NCBI GenBank assembly: GCA_902363555.1
Contig: CABJAM010000003.1
Location: forward strand, 124,001-188,000
Origin: Lachnospiraceae bacterium
GTDB lineage: Bacteria; Bacillota; Clostridia; Lachnospirales; Lachnospiraceae
Reading direction: 5' to 3'
DNA: 64,000 nt
Part shown: positions 24,765-33,579 of the stretch, piece after piece
Layout: every line of letters starts with the position of its first letter
How positions within the stretch are numbered: the stretch's first letter is position 1
The notes under the pieces: model-generated
Told to the model about the DNA's origin: nothing
The model's input: only the letters and a program-made list of their open reading frames with translations
Database searches by the model: none
Translations under genes and position numbers: made by a program

Positions 24765-26681
24765 ATGATGTATTTTAAAACAACGCAGGAGCATGAGGAA
24801 TTAAGGGCCGAAATCCGGGCCTGGGCAGAGCGGGAGATCAAACCCATCGCATTTATGCTGGATAAGGAAAATGAATTTCCACGGGAGCAGATAAAGGAAT
24901 TTGGAAAGATGGGTTACCTGGGGCTGCCCTATCCGGAGGAATACGGCGGAATGGGGAAGGATATTTTAAGCTATGCCATCGGCGTGGAGGAGCTGGCGCG
25001 GGTGGATGGCGGTACAGGGGTTATCTTATCGGCCCATATATCTCTCGGCGCCTGGCCTATTTTTGCCTACGGCACGGAGGAGCAAAAGCAAAAATACCTT
25101 GTGCCCCTGGCTAATGGTGAAAAGCTGGGAGCGTTCGGTCTGACTGAGCCCAATGCCGGTTCCGATGCCGGCGGTACGGAGACGACGGCGGAGCTTTGCG
25201 GTGATTATTATTTGTTAAATGGGGAAAAGATATTTATAACCAACGGCGGCGAGGCTGAGATCTATGTTATTTTTGCTGTGACTACACCGGGCATCGGTAC
25301 CCGGGGCATCAGTGCATTTATCGTGGAAAAGGGCTGGGAGGGCTTTACCTTCGGCGACCACTATGACAAGATGGGCATCCGTTCTTCGGCAACAGCACAG
25401 CTTTTATTTAATAATGTAAAGGTTCCAAAGGAAAATCTTCTTGGCAAAGAAGGCCAGGGCTTTAAAATCGCCATGTCCACACTGGATGGCGGCCGGATCG
25501 GGATTGCCGCACAGGCACTGGGAATCGCACAGGGCGCTTATGAAGCCGCTGTGGAATATGCAAAAGACCGTGAACAGTTTGGCGCACCCATTGCCCAGTT
25601 ACAGGCGATTCAGTTTAAGATCGCAGAAATGGCTACAAAGCTTCGCGCTGCCAGATTTCTTGTATACAGCGCTGCGGAGCTCAAAGAAAACCATGAGCCC
25701 TACGGTATGGAGTCGGCGATGGCCAAAAAATATGCGTCGGATGTCTGTTTGGAAATCGTCAACGACGCTCTTCAGGTGTTTGGCGGCAATGGTTATTTGA
25801 AAGGCATGGAAGTGGAGCGCGCTTACAGGGATGCTAAAATCTGTACGATTTATGAGGGCACCAATGAAATACAAAATGTCGTTATAGCCTCCCATATTCT
25901 TGGCAAGGCAGCCAAGGCATCCGCAGCCCCGGCTAAAAATAAGAAGAAGGGCCCGATCACCGGAGCACGGAAGAAAATGATCTTCACCGATGGCAGCGCC
26001 GGGGAGCGTGTTGCCCGGCTGGTAGATGCTTTAAAAGCCGATGGCCATGATTTTTCGGTGGGTATTGATATGGATACACCCATTATCCAGGCAGAACGGG
26101 TAGTCAGCGCAGGCAGAGGTATTGGCAGCGAGGAAAATATGGAACTGATCCGTGATCTGGCAAAGGCGGCAGGGGCGGCCATTGGCTCATCCAGGCCCGT
26201 CGCTGAGCAGCTTCGCTATGTACCCCTGAACCGTTACGTGGGAATGAGCGGTCAGAAGTTTACGGGAAATCTCTACATTGCCTGTGGTATTTCCGGCGCG
26301 GGCCAGCATTTAAAGGGCATAAAGGATGCAGCCACCATTGTGGCGATCAACAATAACCCCAATGCACCTATTTTTAAAAATGCGGATTATGGTATCGTAG
26401 GCGATTTGAATGAAATCCTTCCATTACTGAGCGAGGCGCTGGATGACGGCAATCCCAAGAAGCCGGCACCACCTATGGTAAAGATGAAACGGGCCACTGT
26501 CTCTGAACCGGCACCTGCACCGGTAGGCCGTTATGTGTGCCTTGGCTGTGGCTATGAATATATTCCGGAGCTTGGAGATGAGGACGGAGATATCCGCCCG
26601 GGAACGAGCTATAAAGAGCTTCCCGAGGAATGGACCTGTCCGGAATGTGGTGAAGAAAAGACGAACTTTATTCCATCGTAA
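24765..26681 (+). CDS. Acyl-CoA dehydrogenase / EtfA FAD domain / rubredoxin fusion
   Basis: A 638-residue three-part flavoprotein. Residues 1-380 are a full acyl-CoA dehydrogenase, with GLTEPNAGSDA (126-136) and the catalytic-base region YEGTNEIQ (Glu364). A Lys/Ala linker (385-400) leads to a domain like the C-terminal FAD-binding half of ETF alpha (about 440-560: GRGIGSEENMEL, SRPVAEQLRYVP, VGMSGQKF, LYIACGISGAGQHL, VAINNNPNAPIF, DYGIVGDL). The ETF alpha N-terminal half is missing and no etfB is nearby. A Pro-rich linker leads to a rubredoxin (589-638) with Cys592/595 and Cys625/628. AAGGAGG precedes the ATG. The inferred path is acyl-CoA to FAD to FAD to rubredoxin iron, then to the flavodiiron protein encoded 21 bp downstream. 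Confidence 0.93.
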   Translation: MMYFKTTQEHEELRAEIRAWAEREIKPIAFMLDKENEFPREQIKEFGKMGYLGLPYPEEYGGMGKDILSYAIGVEELARVDGGTGVILSAHISLGAWPIFAYGTEEQKQKYLVPLANGEKLGAFGLTEPNAGSDAGGTETTAELCGDYYLLNGEKIFITNGGEAEIYVIFAVTTPGIGTRGISAFIVEKGWEGFTFGDHYDKMGIRSSATAQLLFNNVKVPKENLLGKEGQGFKIAMSTLDGGRIGIAAQALGIAQGAYEAAVEYAKDREQFGAPIAQLQAIQFKIAEMATKLRAARFLVYSAAELKENHEPYGMESAMAKKYASDVCLEIVNDALQVFGGNGYLKGMEVERAYRDAKICTIYEGTNEIQNVVIASHILGKAAKASAAPAKNKKKGPITGARKKMIFTDGSAGERVARLVDALKADGHDFSVGIDMDTPIIQAERVVSAGRGIGSEENMELIRDLAKAAGAAIGSSRPVAEQLRYVPLNRYVGMSGQKFTGNLYIACGISGAGQHLKGIKDAATIVAINNNPNAPIFKNADYGIVGDLNEILPLLSEALDDGNPKKPAPPMVKMKRATVSEPAPAPVGRYVCLGCGYEYIPELGDEDGDIRPGTSYKELPEEWTCPECGEEKTNFIPS

Positions 26682-26702
26682 AGAATGAGGAGGAACGATC
26701 AT

Positions 26703-27908
26703 ATGAGCTGTGTAAGAAAGGTAACGCAAGATTTATACTGGGTTGGCGTCAATGACAAGCGCCTTCACCTGTTTGAAAATATACATCCGATTCCAAGAGG
26801 TGTTTCTTATAATTCCTATCTGCTGATGGATGAAAAGACAGTACTGTTTGATACTGTGGACTGGTCCGGATGCCGGGAATTTCTGAAAAATGTTGAGGAA
26901 GTGCTTGATGGAGCGGATCTGGATTATCTTGTCATCAATCATATGGAGCCGGACCATGCGGCTTCCATGGATGAGGTACTTTTACGGTATCCCAATTGTA
27001 CGGTTATCAGTAACGAAAAAGCATTTATGTTCATGCACCAGTTTGGCTTTAACTCGGTGGAGGAACGCAAGGATGAGGTGAAGGAGGGCGACACCCGGTG
27101 CTTTGGAAAGCATACGGTCACATTTGTCGCCGCACCTATGGTCCACTGGCCGGAAGCAATGGTCACCTTTGACACGACCAACGGTGTACTGTTCTCAGCA
27201 GATGCATTTGGCTCCTTCGGTTCCCTGGATGGCCGCCTTTTCAATGATGAGGTCAACTTTGACAGAGACTGGATCGATGACGCCCGTAGATATTTCTGTA
27301 ACATTGTGGGCAAATACGGCCCATTTGTACAACTGCTGCTCCAAAAGGCAGCCACAGTGCCGATCAAGATGTTCTGTCCGCTCCACGGGCCGGTATGGCG
27401 TACTGATCTGGGCTACTATATTGACAAGCATGATAAATGGAGCCGTTATGAGCCGGAGGAAAAGGGCGTGATGATCGTTTACGCTTCCATGTACGGCAAT
27501 ACGGAGGCGGCCGCCCAGGCGCTGGCCACACAGCTTTGCGAAAAGGGCATGACCAACGTGGCGGTCTATGACGTATCGGAAACCCATGTTTCCTACCTTG
27601 TAGCGGAGGCCTTTAAGTACAGCCACATCGTTCTGGCTTCGGTCACCTATAATCTGAACATTTATCCGGTGATGTATGATTTCCTTCATCACCTGAAATC
27701 CCTGAATTTCCAGAAGCGTACTTTCGGGATTATTGAAAATGGTACGTGGGCGATCAAGTCCGGAACATTGATGAAAGAGTTTATCGAGACGGAATTAAAG
27801 GAATGTATGGTTCTTGGTGAGCAGGTCAGCGTCAATTCATCAGCAGATGAGACGAATGAACCGGAATTTAAATCTTTGGCGGATGCCTTGATCGAATCGA
27901 TGAAATAG
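26703..27908 (+). CDS. fprA: Flavodiiron protein (FprA type A)
   Basis: A 401-residue protein with an N-terminal metallo-beta-lactamase-fold diiron domain and a C-terminal flavodoxin domain from about residue 255 (VMIVYASMYGNTEA). The diiron ligands are complete: His80, Glu82, Asp84 (HMEPDH), His147 (MVHWPEAM), Asp166 (FSADAFG) and His227 (CPLHGPVW). Family members reduce O2 to water or NO to N2O, taking electrons from rubredoxin. The rubredoxin is fused to the upstream protein 21 bp away, which makes a direct partner likely. AGGAGG precedes ATG 26703. It acts in the cytosol. Confidence 0.96.
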   Translation: MSCVRKVTQDLYWVGVNDKRLHLFENIHPIPRGVSYNSYLLMDEKTVLFDTVDWSGCREFLKNVEEVLDGADLDYLVINHMEPDHAASMDEVLLRYPNCTVISNEKAFMFMHQFGFNSVEERKDEVKEGDTRCFGKHTVTFVAAPMVHWPEAMVTFDTTNGVLFSADAFGSFGSLDGRLFNDEVNFDRDWIDDARRYFCNIVGKYGPFVQLLLQKAATVPIKMFCPLHGPVWRTDLGYYIDKHDKWSRYEPEEKGVMIVYASMYGNTEAAAQALATQLCEKGMTNVAVYDVSETHVSYLVAEAFKYSHIVLASVTYNLNIYPVMYDFLHHLKSLNFQKRTFGIIENGTWAIKSGTLMKEFIETELKECMVLGEQVSVNSSADETNEPEFKSLADALIESMK

Positions 27909-27924
27909 AACTGAAACAATTTAT

Positions 27925-27967
27925 AAAAAGCCGGAACATCAGCGATATGCTGTGTGCCGGCTTTTTT
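27925..27967. terminator. Bidirectional terminator after flavodiiron gene
   Basis: AAAAAGCCGG (27925-27934) pairs with CCGGCTTTTTT (27957-27967), with an inner ACATC/..TGTGT region. It serves this operon; the A-tract on the opposite strand may also stop transcription from the convergent gene. Confidence 0.88.
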
Positions 27968-28024
27968 CAATGGATGCCGTGGTGAGTCTGCCTGTGTTTG
28001 CCGCGATCCGGCTCACCGCAGTCA

Positions 28025-28558
28025 TTATAAGAGTAATTCAATAACTGCGATTGCGATGAGCAACAGCGCCGAAATTTTATCTAACTGGTGAATGATTTTT
28101 GATTTTTGCAGGCGCATCCCCATCCGGCTGCTGAAATGCATACAGATGAAGGAGCACGCGGCGCAGAAGAAGCCCATAGATAGTGGGGAAATACCAATGA
28201 TCCCGGCGCCCAGGGCTGGCGGGATACAATTGACGGCAAGTGTGAAGCCTAAAACACAGGAGCCGCGCAGAGATAATCCCGGCAGCCTTTGGGATTCCTC
28301 ATCCGGGCGTTTGAGCAGGCAATAAATACCAAAAGCCAATATGACCAGTGCGCCGGTCAGATTTGCTGCCGATACCATCACATGCGGGAAAATACTCGGA
28401 CAAAAAGCGGCAATCCCGGAGAAAAGGCCGGATATACCGGATATAACAAGATTAGCCTTGATTGGGATCGGTTTATTTTTTATTCCCAACTGTATGCCAA
28501 TCACAAAATTATCAAGATTTACGGCAATACTCATAAAGAGTGCGATAAATATCGACAT
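28025..28558 (-). CDS. YtaF/MntP-like membrane protein
   Basis: A 177-residue protein with six hydrophobic segments. The N-terminal AVNLDNFVIGIQLGIKN and a mirrored half with LGFTLAVNCIPPALGAGI indicate an inverted two-repeat transporter like MntP (Mn2+ efflux) and the sporulation protein YtaF. The Asp of LDNF is the candidate metal ligand. The second half has Asn/Cys where MntP-type proteins have acidic residues, so YtaF-like is favoured. GAGGTGG precedes the ATG on the minus strand. Substrate unknown. Confidence 0.75.
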   Translation of the reverse strand: MSIFIALFMSIAVNLDNFVIGIQLGIKNKPIPIKANLVISGISGLFSGIAAFCPSIFPHVMVSAANLTGALVILAFGIYCLLKRPDEESQRLPGLSLRGSCVLGFTLAVNCIPPALGAGIIGISPLSMGFFCAACSFICMHFSSRMGMRLQKSKIIHQLDKISALLLIAIAVIELLL

Positions 28559-28703
28559 AGAACCACCTCAATATACAATATTCGGCGGATGTGAAATGGT
28601 GTATAGTGATAAGACTAAAACAATTGGAATCAAAAGATGGTTCATAAGATGAGATGGACAGTCATAGACTATATCAAAAGCTTATCTAATTTTTGTGGAT
28701 TGT

Positions 28704-29942
28704 ATGAAAATAAAATGTGGAATGAATCAAAATTTAGGATACACAGGAACCTTCCGCCGGAGGTGGAAATGGGTGGCCGCCCTGCTGGTTATTTTGGTTG
28801 TCTCTGCATTTGCGGGAGATGCCGCCCTGGCAGGAATGATGCAGCAATCTGCGGATGTATCAAAGCCCTCTCCGGGAGATCTGTTTGCGAAGGCGGCGGT
28901 GCTCATGGACGGCGACAGCGGGCGTATTCTCTATGGAAAGAATGAAAATGAGGTGCTTCCCATGGCCAGCACCACGAAGGTGATGACGCTGATCGTCACA
29001 TTGGAAAATGCATCGTTGGAAGATACGGTGACAATATCATCTTATGCATCCAGTATGCCGGATGTGCAATTAAATGCCAGGGCCGGGGAGCAGTATATGC
29101 TGAAGGACCTGCTGTATTCACTGATGCTGGAATCCCATAATGACTCTGCGGTCGCTGTGGCCGAGCATGTGGGCGGGAGCGTGGAAGGCTTTGCCAAAAT
29201 GATGAATGATAAAGCAAAAGCTTTGGGATGCGAGAATACTCATTTTATCACGCCAAATGGTCTGGATGCTGCGGATGATTCCGGAGCCCATGCAACCACA
29301 GCAACTGATCTGGCTAAAATCATGCGTTATGCCATTGGCAATGAAACCTTTCTGGAAATCACACGGACCGCTTCGTACAGCTTTAGCGACCTGTCCGGCA
29401 GCCGCAGCTTTACAGTGAATAATAAAAATGCGCTGTTGACCATGACTGATGAAGCTATTTCCGGAAAAACCGGTTTTACGGGAAATGCCGGCTACTGTTA
29501 TACGTGTGCCGTGAAAAGCGAGGGCCGGACCTTTATCATCGCATTACTCGGCTGCGGCTGGCCGCCCAATAAGTCGTGGAAATGGAAGGATACGACAACG
29601 CTCATAAACTTTGGAAAGGAAAACTATGAGCTGAAGGAGGTCGGGCTGGAAAATCATGCCTATGAGCCTATTGACGTGGTGGATGGTGTTAAGGAGCGTG
29701 TTTTTGTGGCCTGCGAAACAAAAAAGATAAAGCTGCTCCTTGGAAAGCATGAGACATTTAAAATAGCCACCAGCATACTCACTCAGACCCAGGCACCGGT
29801 GAAAGCCGGAGGCACGGCGGGCGTTGTGGAGTATGTGGTGGACGGTCAGGCATTATACAGATTTCCTGTGGTTTTCAAGGAAGATATTAAACGTACAGAC
29901 TATAAATATTATCTGGATAAAATCATGGGCGGCTGGTTTTAA
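28704..29942 (+). CDS. D-alanyl-D-alanine carboxypeptidase (S11), paralogue 3
   Basis: A 412-residue DacA/DacF-type penicillin-binding protein. The signal peptide is RRRWKWVAALLVILVVSAFAGDAALA. Active-site motifs are STTK (MASTTKVMT), SHN (LESHNDSAVA) and KTG (ISGKTGFTG). The C-terminal domain ends with YKYYLDKIMGGWF, the usual amphipathic membrane anchor. No strong ribosome site is present: ATG 28704 has GTGGA just upstream, and GTG 28695 or ATG 28722 are alternatives. It acts outside the membrane on peptidoglycan. Its 3' end overlaps the convergent nudC by 20 bp. Confidence 0.9.
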   Translation: MKIKCGMNQNLGYTGTFRRRWKWVAALLVILVVSAFAGDAALAGMMQQSADVSKPSPGDLFAKAAVLMDGDSGRILYGKNENEVLPMASTTKVMTLIVTLENASLEDTVTISSYASSMPDVQLNARAGEQYMLKDLLYSLMLESHNDSAVAVAEHVGGSVEGFAKMMNDKAKALGCENTHFITPNGLDAADDSGAHATTATDLAKIMRYAIGNETFLEITRTASYSFSDLSGSRSFTVNNKNALLTMTDEAISGKTGFTGNAGYCYTCAVKSEGRTFIIALLGCGWPPNKSWKWKDTTTLINFGKENYELKEVGLENHAYEPIDVVDGVKERVFVACETKKIKLLLGKHETFKIATSILTQTQAPVKAGGTAGVVEYVVDGQALYRFPVVFKEDIKRTDYKYYLDKIMGGWF

Positions 29943-30873
29943 ATACGCGCATCATTTCCCGGGTTAGGCTGACATTTTCTCCGTCATCCATAATCTCATC
30001 TCGAGTAAACCAGTCGGCCACGGAAAGCTCTTCCGTATCCAGAGTGATCGTATCATCACCATCCAGGTCGCAGAAAAAGCCGAAGAGAAGTGTGCCGGAA
30101 AAGGACCAGGGCTGGCTTTTATAATAACGGATATTTTTTACGCGAAGGCCGACTTCCTCCATAACTTCCCGGCGCACGGTTTCCTCGATGCTCTCGCCAA
30201 TTTCTGCAAAACCGGCGATCAGGGCATATCGTTTGTAATCCCGTCCTTCATATTTTGTCAACAACAGCTTGTCACCATGAGTAACGGCCACGATAACCGC
30301 CGGACAGAGCACCGGATATTCCATGTGATGACAATGTTCACAGTACATCATCCGCTCTTTATCTGAGTGGCGCAGTGGCCGGCCGCATTTCCCACAGAAC
30401 CGGCGGGATTGATACCATAAATAAAGCTGGTGCCCGGTGATTCCGGCAAAAGCAAGATGTCTTGGAACTCCTGTACGTAAAACAGACAGCGGGTGCAGCG
30501 TGGCAAGTCCGTTGTCGAAGCTCTGAGAATACTTGTCCATAATGAAACCGGCGATTTCTTCGTGGGAGGGCATCTGGCGTTCCTGCGGCTGCATGAACAG
30601 AAAGAAATCCTGCGTATCGATAGTGAAAAGAAAAACCGAGTTGCATTCGATATATTCTGCTGCGGATGGCAGAAGACTCCGTATCTGTGATAATGTAAAG
30701 TAAGCGATTTCCGGGTTCCCGGGTTCCTCCGGTTGATTCTGTGCATCCTCTGAAACTTCAGGTGTTTTAATAAGTATCTTCTGTCCATTGAAAAATAGGA
30801 AAAGGCTGTCCTCGGACGGCTTTTTTTTCGTGTATTCATTATGAAAAACATGCGGTGCTATATCCTGTATCAT
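29923..30873 (-). CDS. nudC: NAD+ diphosphatase (Nudix), NudC-like
   Basis: A 316-residue protein of NudC architecture. There is an N-terminal domain, then a zinc ribbon (FCGKCGRPLRH and MYCEHCHHMEYP, four Cys), then a Nudix domain whose box is complete (GFAEIGESIEETVRREVMEEVGL). The NudC signature SQPWSFSGTLLFGF after the box is also present. NudC hydrolyses NAD(H) to NMN(H) and AMP and can remove NAD caps from RNA. ATG 30873 follows AAGGAG at correct spacing; a GTG three codons earlier overlaps it. Confidence 0.93.
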   Translation of the reverse strand: MIQDIAPHVFHNEYTKKKPSEDSLFLFFNGQKILIKTPEVSEDAQNQPEEPGNPEIAYFTLSQIRSLLPSAAEYIECNSVFLFTIDTQDFFLFMQPQERQMPSHEEIAGFIMDKYSQSFDNGLATLHPLSVLRTGVPRHLAFAGITGHQLYLWYQSRRFCGKCGRPLRHSDKERMMYCEHCHHMEYPVLCPAVIVAVTHGDKLLLTKYEGRDYKRYALIAGFAEIGESIEETVRREVMEEVGLRVKNIRYYKSQPWSFSGTLLFGFFCDLDGDDTITLDTEELSVADWFTRDEIMDDGENVSLTREMMRVFKTSRP

Positions 30874-30944
30874 TTGTAACACTCCTTGTGTTAGTTAATA
30901 TCGACATTTATAATTTGCCGCCAATGTACGTAGTCAATTGATGG

Positions 30945-31087
30945 CCTGCCTGCCCATCAGGCAGGTCCTATTATAAATCATTTTTTAGATAAATACAAGC
31001 GGACGCATTATTTAATATTGGCGGGGAGTGTGGTATAATGGGAACAGGTATATAGCCGATACTAATAGGTATTTAGCTGATACAAAT
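30945..31087 (+). promoter_or_regulatory. Control region of the sdpI-like operon
   Basis: The 312-bp gap before 31186 holds an 8-bp hairpin CCTGCCTG/CAGGCAGG (30945-30965) and an extended -10 TGG-TATAAT (31031-31039). Just after it come two adjacent 21-bp imperfect repeats (31046-31066 and 31067-31087, core AGGTAT.TAGC.GATAC.AAT), well placed for a repressor. Confidence 0.6.
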
Positions 31088-31185
31088 TGAACGCCCTGAT
31101 TTTCAACCCCGACCTTGCAGGAAAGCTGTAACAGTTCTGTTCCTATAATCTGTTTCGGAATATTTTACATGGAGGAGGTTTTTGA

Positions 31186-31566
31186 ATGGAACTTTGGATA
31201 TTTTTGCTTTGTATGGATTTACTTATACCTATTACAATGATTTGCATAGGGAAGTATTATGCATATAACAAGACTAAAAGTATCAACATGGTATCTGGTT
31301 ACAGGACCAATATGTCGATGAAAAATGAAGACACATGGGTATTTGCCCAGAAGTATTTCAGTCGTTTGTGGTATATGTGCGGAATGATATTGATACCGAT
31401 TTCTGTTATCGTAATGCTATTGGCCTTGGGAAAGGATAAAGTTTTGATTAATAAAATTGGTACAGTACTTTGTTTTGCACAGGTGTTTGTGGCTGTAGTC
31501 ACGATTATCCCGACGGAAGTAGCGTTGCGGAAACGGTTTGATAAAAATGGTAAGCAAAAACCATGA
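31186..31566 (+). CDS. SdpI-family membrane protein
   Basis: A 126-residue protein with three membrane segments. The loop between segments one and two, VSGYRTNMSMKNEDTWVFAQKYF, is the SdpI-family signature (GYRT..S..NEDTW). In Bacillus, SdpI gives immunity to the SdpC toxin and senses it; others in the family are of unknown use. It lacks the extra N-terminal membrane region of full SdpI. GGAGGAGG precedes the ATG. Its stop TGA touches the next ATG, so the kinase-like gene is translationally coupled. Confidence 0.85.
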   Translation: MELWIFLLCMDLLIPITMICIGKYYAYNKTKSINMVSGYRTNMSMKNEDTWVFAQKYFSRLWYMCGMILIPISVIVMLLALGKDKVLINKIGTVLCFAQVFVAVVTIIPTEVALRKRFDKNGKQKP

Positions 31567-32337
31567 ATGTATAAAAATCTTTTTGACCAGGAGGTGGATA
31601 TAGAATTGCCAATATTTGATGGAAGTGAAAAGGTGATTGGAAAAGGGGCCCAAGCCGTTGTTTATTATTGCAATGGATTTGCATATAAGGTCTATAATGA
31701 TGATTACCCTGAAGAATGGATTAAATTTGAAATTTTTATACAGAATGAAGTTGCTAACACAAATTTACCGGTCGTAAAATATTACGAAACTGAGGTTCCC
31801 AATATTATAAAAATGGATTATATAGACGGAATTACACTGGGCAGCCGTATGCGGTTAGAACAGTATAACAATGGTATACGTGATATTATTCTGCTTGAAA
31901 AAAAGATACATAAAGTTACAGATCTCAAGCTGCTGTCATTTAGTTCATTTGCTATAAACGATATAAATTCATTTCAGTGTAACTGGCAATGGAAAGAACG
32001 AGCAATCAACTTTTTAGAAGATATACCCGAAAAAAATAATTTGATTCACTTAGACTTTCATGTAAATAATATTATGTATGCAGAGGGAAATTATTATATT
32101 ATTGACTGGATTAATGCAAGGATTGGAAATCCTATTTTTGATTATGCAAGAACCTACATAATTATGAATGAGTTTATGCATCCTGAAAGCAAAGAGTACC
32201 AGACACTGTTGTTAAGTGATAGGGAAATTGATACGTCATTCTGGGAAAAAGCAGTCTATGTCATGGCATTATTGCGGTTGAAGGAGAGGCGCACGAAGAA
32301 TACTCTGGAGTTATTACAACGGTTGGAAAATAAATAG
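31567..32337 (+). CDS. Phosphotransferase/kinase-like protein (APH fold)
   Basis: A 256-residue protein of the aminoglycoside-phosphotransferase/protein-kinase-like fold. The nucleotide loop reads VIGKGAQAVVYYC, the lysine is in AYKVYN, the catalytic loop is LIHLDFHVNNIMY (HxDxxxxN) and the metal Asp is in YIIDWINAR. These resemble antibiotic or small-molecule kinases and eukaryotic-like kinases. The start ATG immediately follows the sdpI-like stop and has no ribosome site of its own, so it depends on coupling. AT-rich codon use compared with the window's metabolic genes hints at transfer. Substrate unknown. Confidence 0.8.
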   Translation: MYKNLFDQEVDIELPIFDGSEKVIGKGAQAVVYYCNGFAYKVYNDDYPEEWIKFEIFIQNEVANTNLPVVKYYETEVPNIIKMDYIDGITLGSRMRLEQYNNGIRDIILLEKKIHKVTDLKLLSFSSFAINDINSFQCNWQWKERAINFLEDIPEKNNLIHLDFHVNNIMYAEGNYYIIDWINARIGNPIFDYARTYIIMNEFMHPESKEYQTLLLSDREIDTSFWEKAVYVMALLRLKERRTKNTLELLQRLENK

Positions 32338-32382
32338 TACAAAATTCTATTTTGGCGATCTACACAGGAGGAAAATTCGCTT

Positions 32383-32715
32383 ATGAAATTAGGAATTATC
32401 AGATGTATGCAAACAGAGGACTATTGCCCAGGAACAACAGACTTTCGTGTAATAAGAGAAAAAACAGGAGCTTTTGAAGGAATTACGGAGGACATAGAAA
32501 TTATCGGCTTCATTAACTGTGGCGGATGTCCTGCAAAGAAATCCATCTTAAGAGCAAGAGAGTTGGTAAAAAGAGGCGCTGACACGATCGCATTTGCCAG
32601 TTGCATTCAAAAAGGAACCCCGATCGGATACCCATGCCCCTTTGCTAAAAGGATGAGGGAACTGATTGTCAAAGATTTAGGAGACGGTATAAATATTTTA
32701 GACTATACGCACTGA
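32383..32715 (+). CDS. CGGC domain protein
   Basis: A 110-residue protein of the CGGC family, recognised by FINCGGCPAKKSILRARELVKRGADTIAFASC. Conserved cysteines at about 8, 15, 47, 50 and 74 suggest metal binding. The family's function is unknown; roles in metal or sulfur handling are only guesses. AGGAGG precedes the ATG. It follows the kinase-like gene by 45 bp. Confidence 0.85.
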   Translation: MKLGIIRCMQTEDYCPGTTDFRVIREKTGAFEGITEDIEIIGFINCGGCPAKKSILRARELVKRGADTIAFASCIQKGTPIGYPCPFAKRMRELIVKDLGDGINILDYTH

Positions 32716-32721
32716 AACGGA

Positions 32722-32893
32722 CATGAAAGCCGATTGCTCCGTGCTCCGCACTCCCGCAATCGCCCCAAAAGTATTCGGACTTTATGCTGCCTGCGGCAGC
32801 CCGTCCTCATACTTTTGGGGTCATCAAATGTGTGCATAGCTGGTGAAGCAAGCTTTCCCAACTATGCCCCCACTTGATGACTTTCATAGTAAA
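32722..32893. repeat. Structured repeat family C, long copy
   Basis: Begins ACATGAAAGCCGATTGCTCCGTG and ends CACTTGATGACTTTCATA, with CATGAAAG/CTTTCATA end pairing. Inside are nested hairpins: CGATTGC/GCAATCG, CCCCAAAAGTAT/ATACTTTTGGGG and GCATAGCTGG/CCAACTATGC. The same ends occur, closer together, at 49950-49981. Confidence 0.75.
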
Positions 32894-32908
32894 AAAGAGG
32901 AATACATA

Positions 32909-33508
32909 ATGGAATTAAATCGTATACAAGCAGAAAAAGCCCTGGAGGAAGCCGGCAGGTCCAATCCGGGGCCATGGACCGCCCATTCACGGTACGCAGC
33001 CATGGCCTGTGAAAATATCGCGGCCAGATGTCCGAAGCTTTCAGCAGAGACGGCCTACATGCTTGGCCTGCTCCACGATATCGGCCGGTATGTGGGCATT
33101 TGCTCAGAGCGGCACATGATCGAGGGATATCGGTATTGCAGTGCTAAAGGATGGGATAAGGCGGCTCAAATATGTATCACCCATTCGTTTATGGTGAAAA
33201 ATATAGAATCCGCCATCGGAAAGTTTGACATATCCCCCGGAGATTACGAATTTATGAAGCAATTTGTAGAAAATGCCGTGTATGATGATTACGATCTACT
33301 AGTTCAGTTGGCGGACTCTCTGGCCCTTCCCACAGGCTTTTGCCTGCTGGAAAAACGCTTTGTGGATGTGACGATGCGTTATGGCGTTCATCCATATACG
33401 GTGGAGCGGTGGAAGGCTGTTTTTGCCATTAAGGAGCATTTCGAGAAGATCATGGGCTGCTCCATCTATGATGTATTGCCGGGAGTGGCCGAAAACAGCC
33501 TGTCTTGA
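32909..33508 (+). CDS. HD domain phosphohydrolase-like protein
   Basis: A 199-residue protein with an HD domain. The metal residues are His near 27 (TAHSRYAAM) and the His-Asp pair in YMLGLLHDIGRYVG near 59, and a later His in ITHSFMV and Asp in QLADSLAL complete the set. HD proteins hydrolyse phosphate esters of nucleotides or other metabolites; the substrate is unknown. The start is ATG 32909, eight bases after AGAGG; the frame extends upstream only through repeat sequence. The gene is followed by two copies of GGCAGGAAAACGAATGTGCTGGC-like sequence (33517-33575). Confidence 0.85.
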   Translation: MELNRIQAEKALEEAGRSNPGPWTAHSRYAAMACENIAARCPKLSAETAYMLGLLHDIGRYVGICSERHMIEGYRYCSAKGWDKAAQICITHSFMVKNIESAIGKFDISPGDYEFMKQFVENAVYDDYDLLVQLADSLALPTGFCLLEKRFVDVTMRYGVHPYTVERWKAVFAIKEHFEKIMGCSIYDVLPGVAENSLS

Positions 33509-33516
33509 ATTTCCCG

Positions 33517-33575
33517 GCAGGAAAACGAATGTGCTGGCAGAAAAATACTCTGGCAGGAAGACAAATGTGCTGGCT
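33517..33575. repeat. 35-bp tandem repeat between HD and AraC genes
   Basis: GGCAGGAAAACGAATGTGCTGG and GGCAGGAAGACAAATGTGCTGG, 35 bp apart, in the gap between convergent genes. Confidence 0.6.
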
Positions 33576-33579
33576 GCCG

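Noticed and set aside
31129..31150. Another GTAAC-type palindrome
   Set aside because: Only one GTAACAGTTC arm is present; no matching arm within reach.
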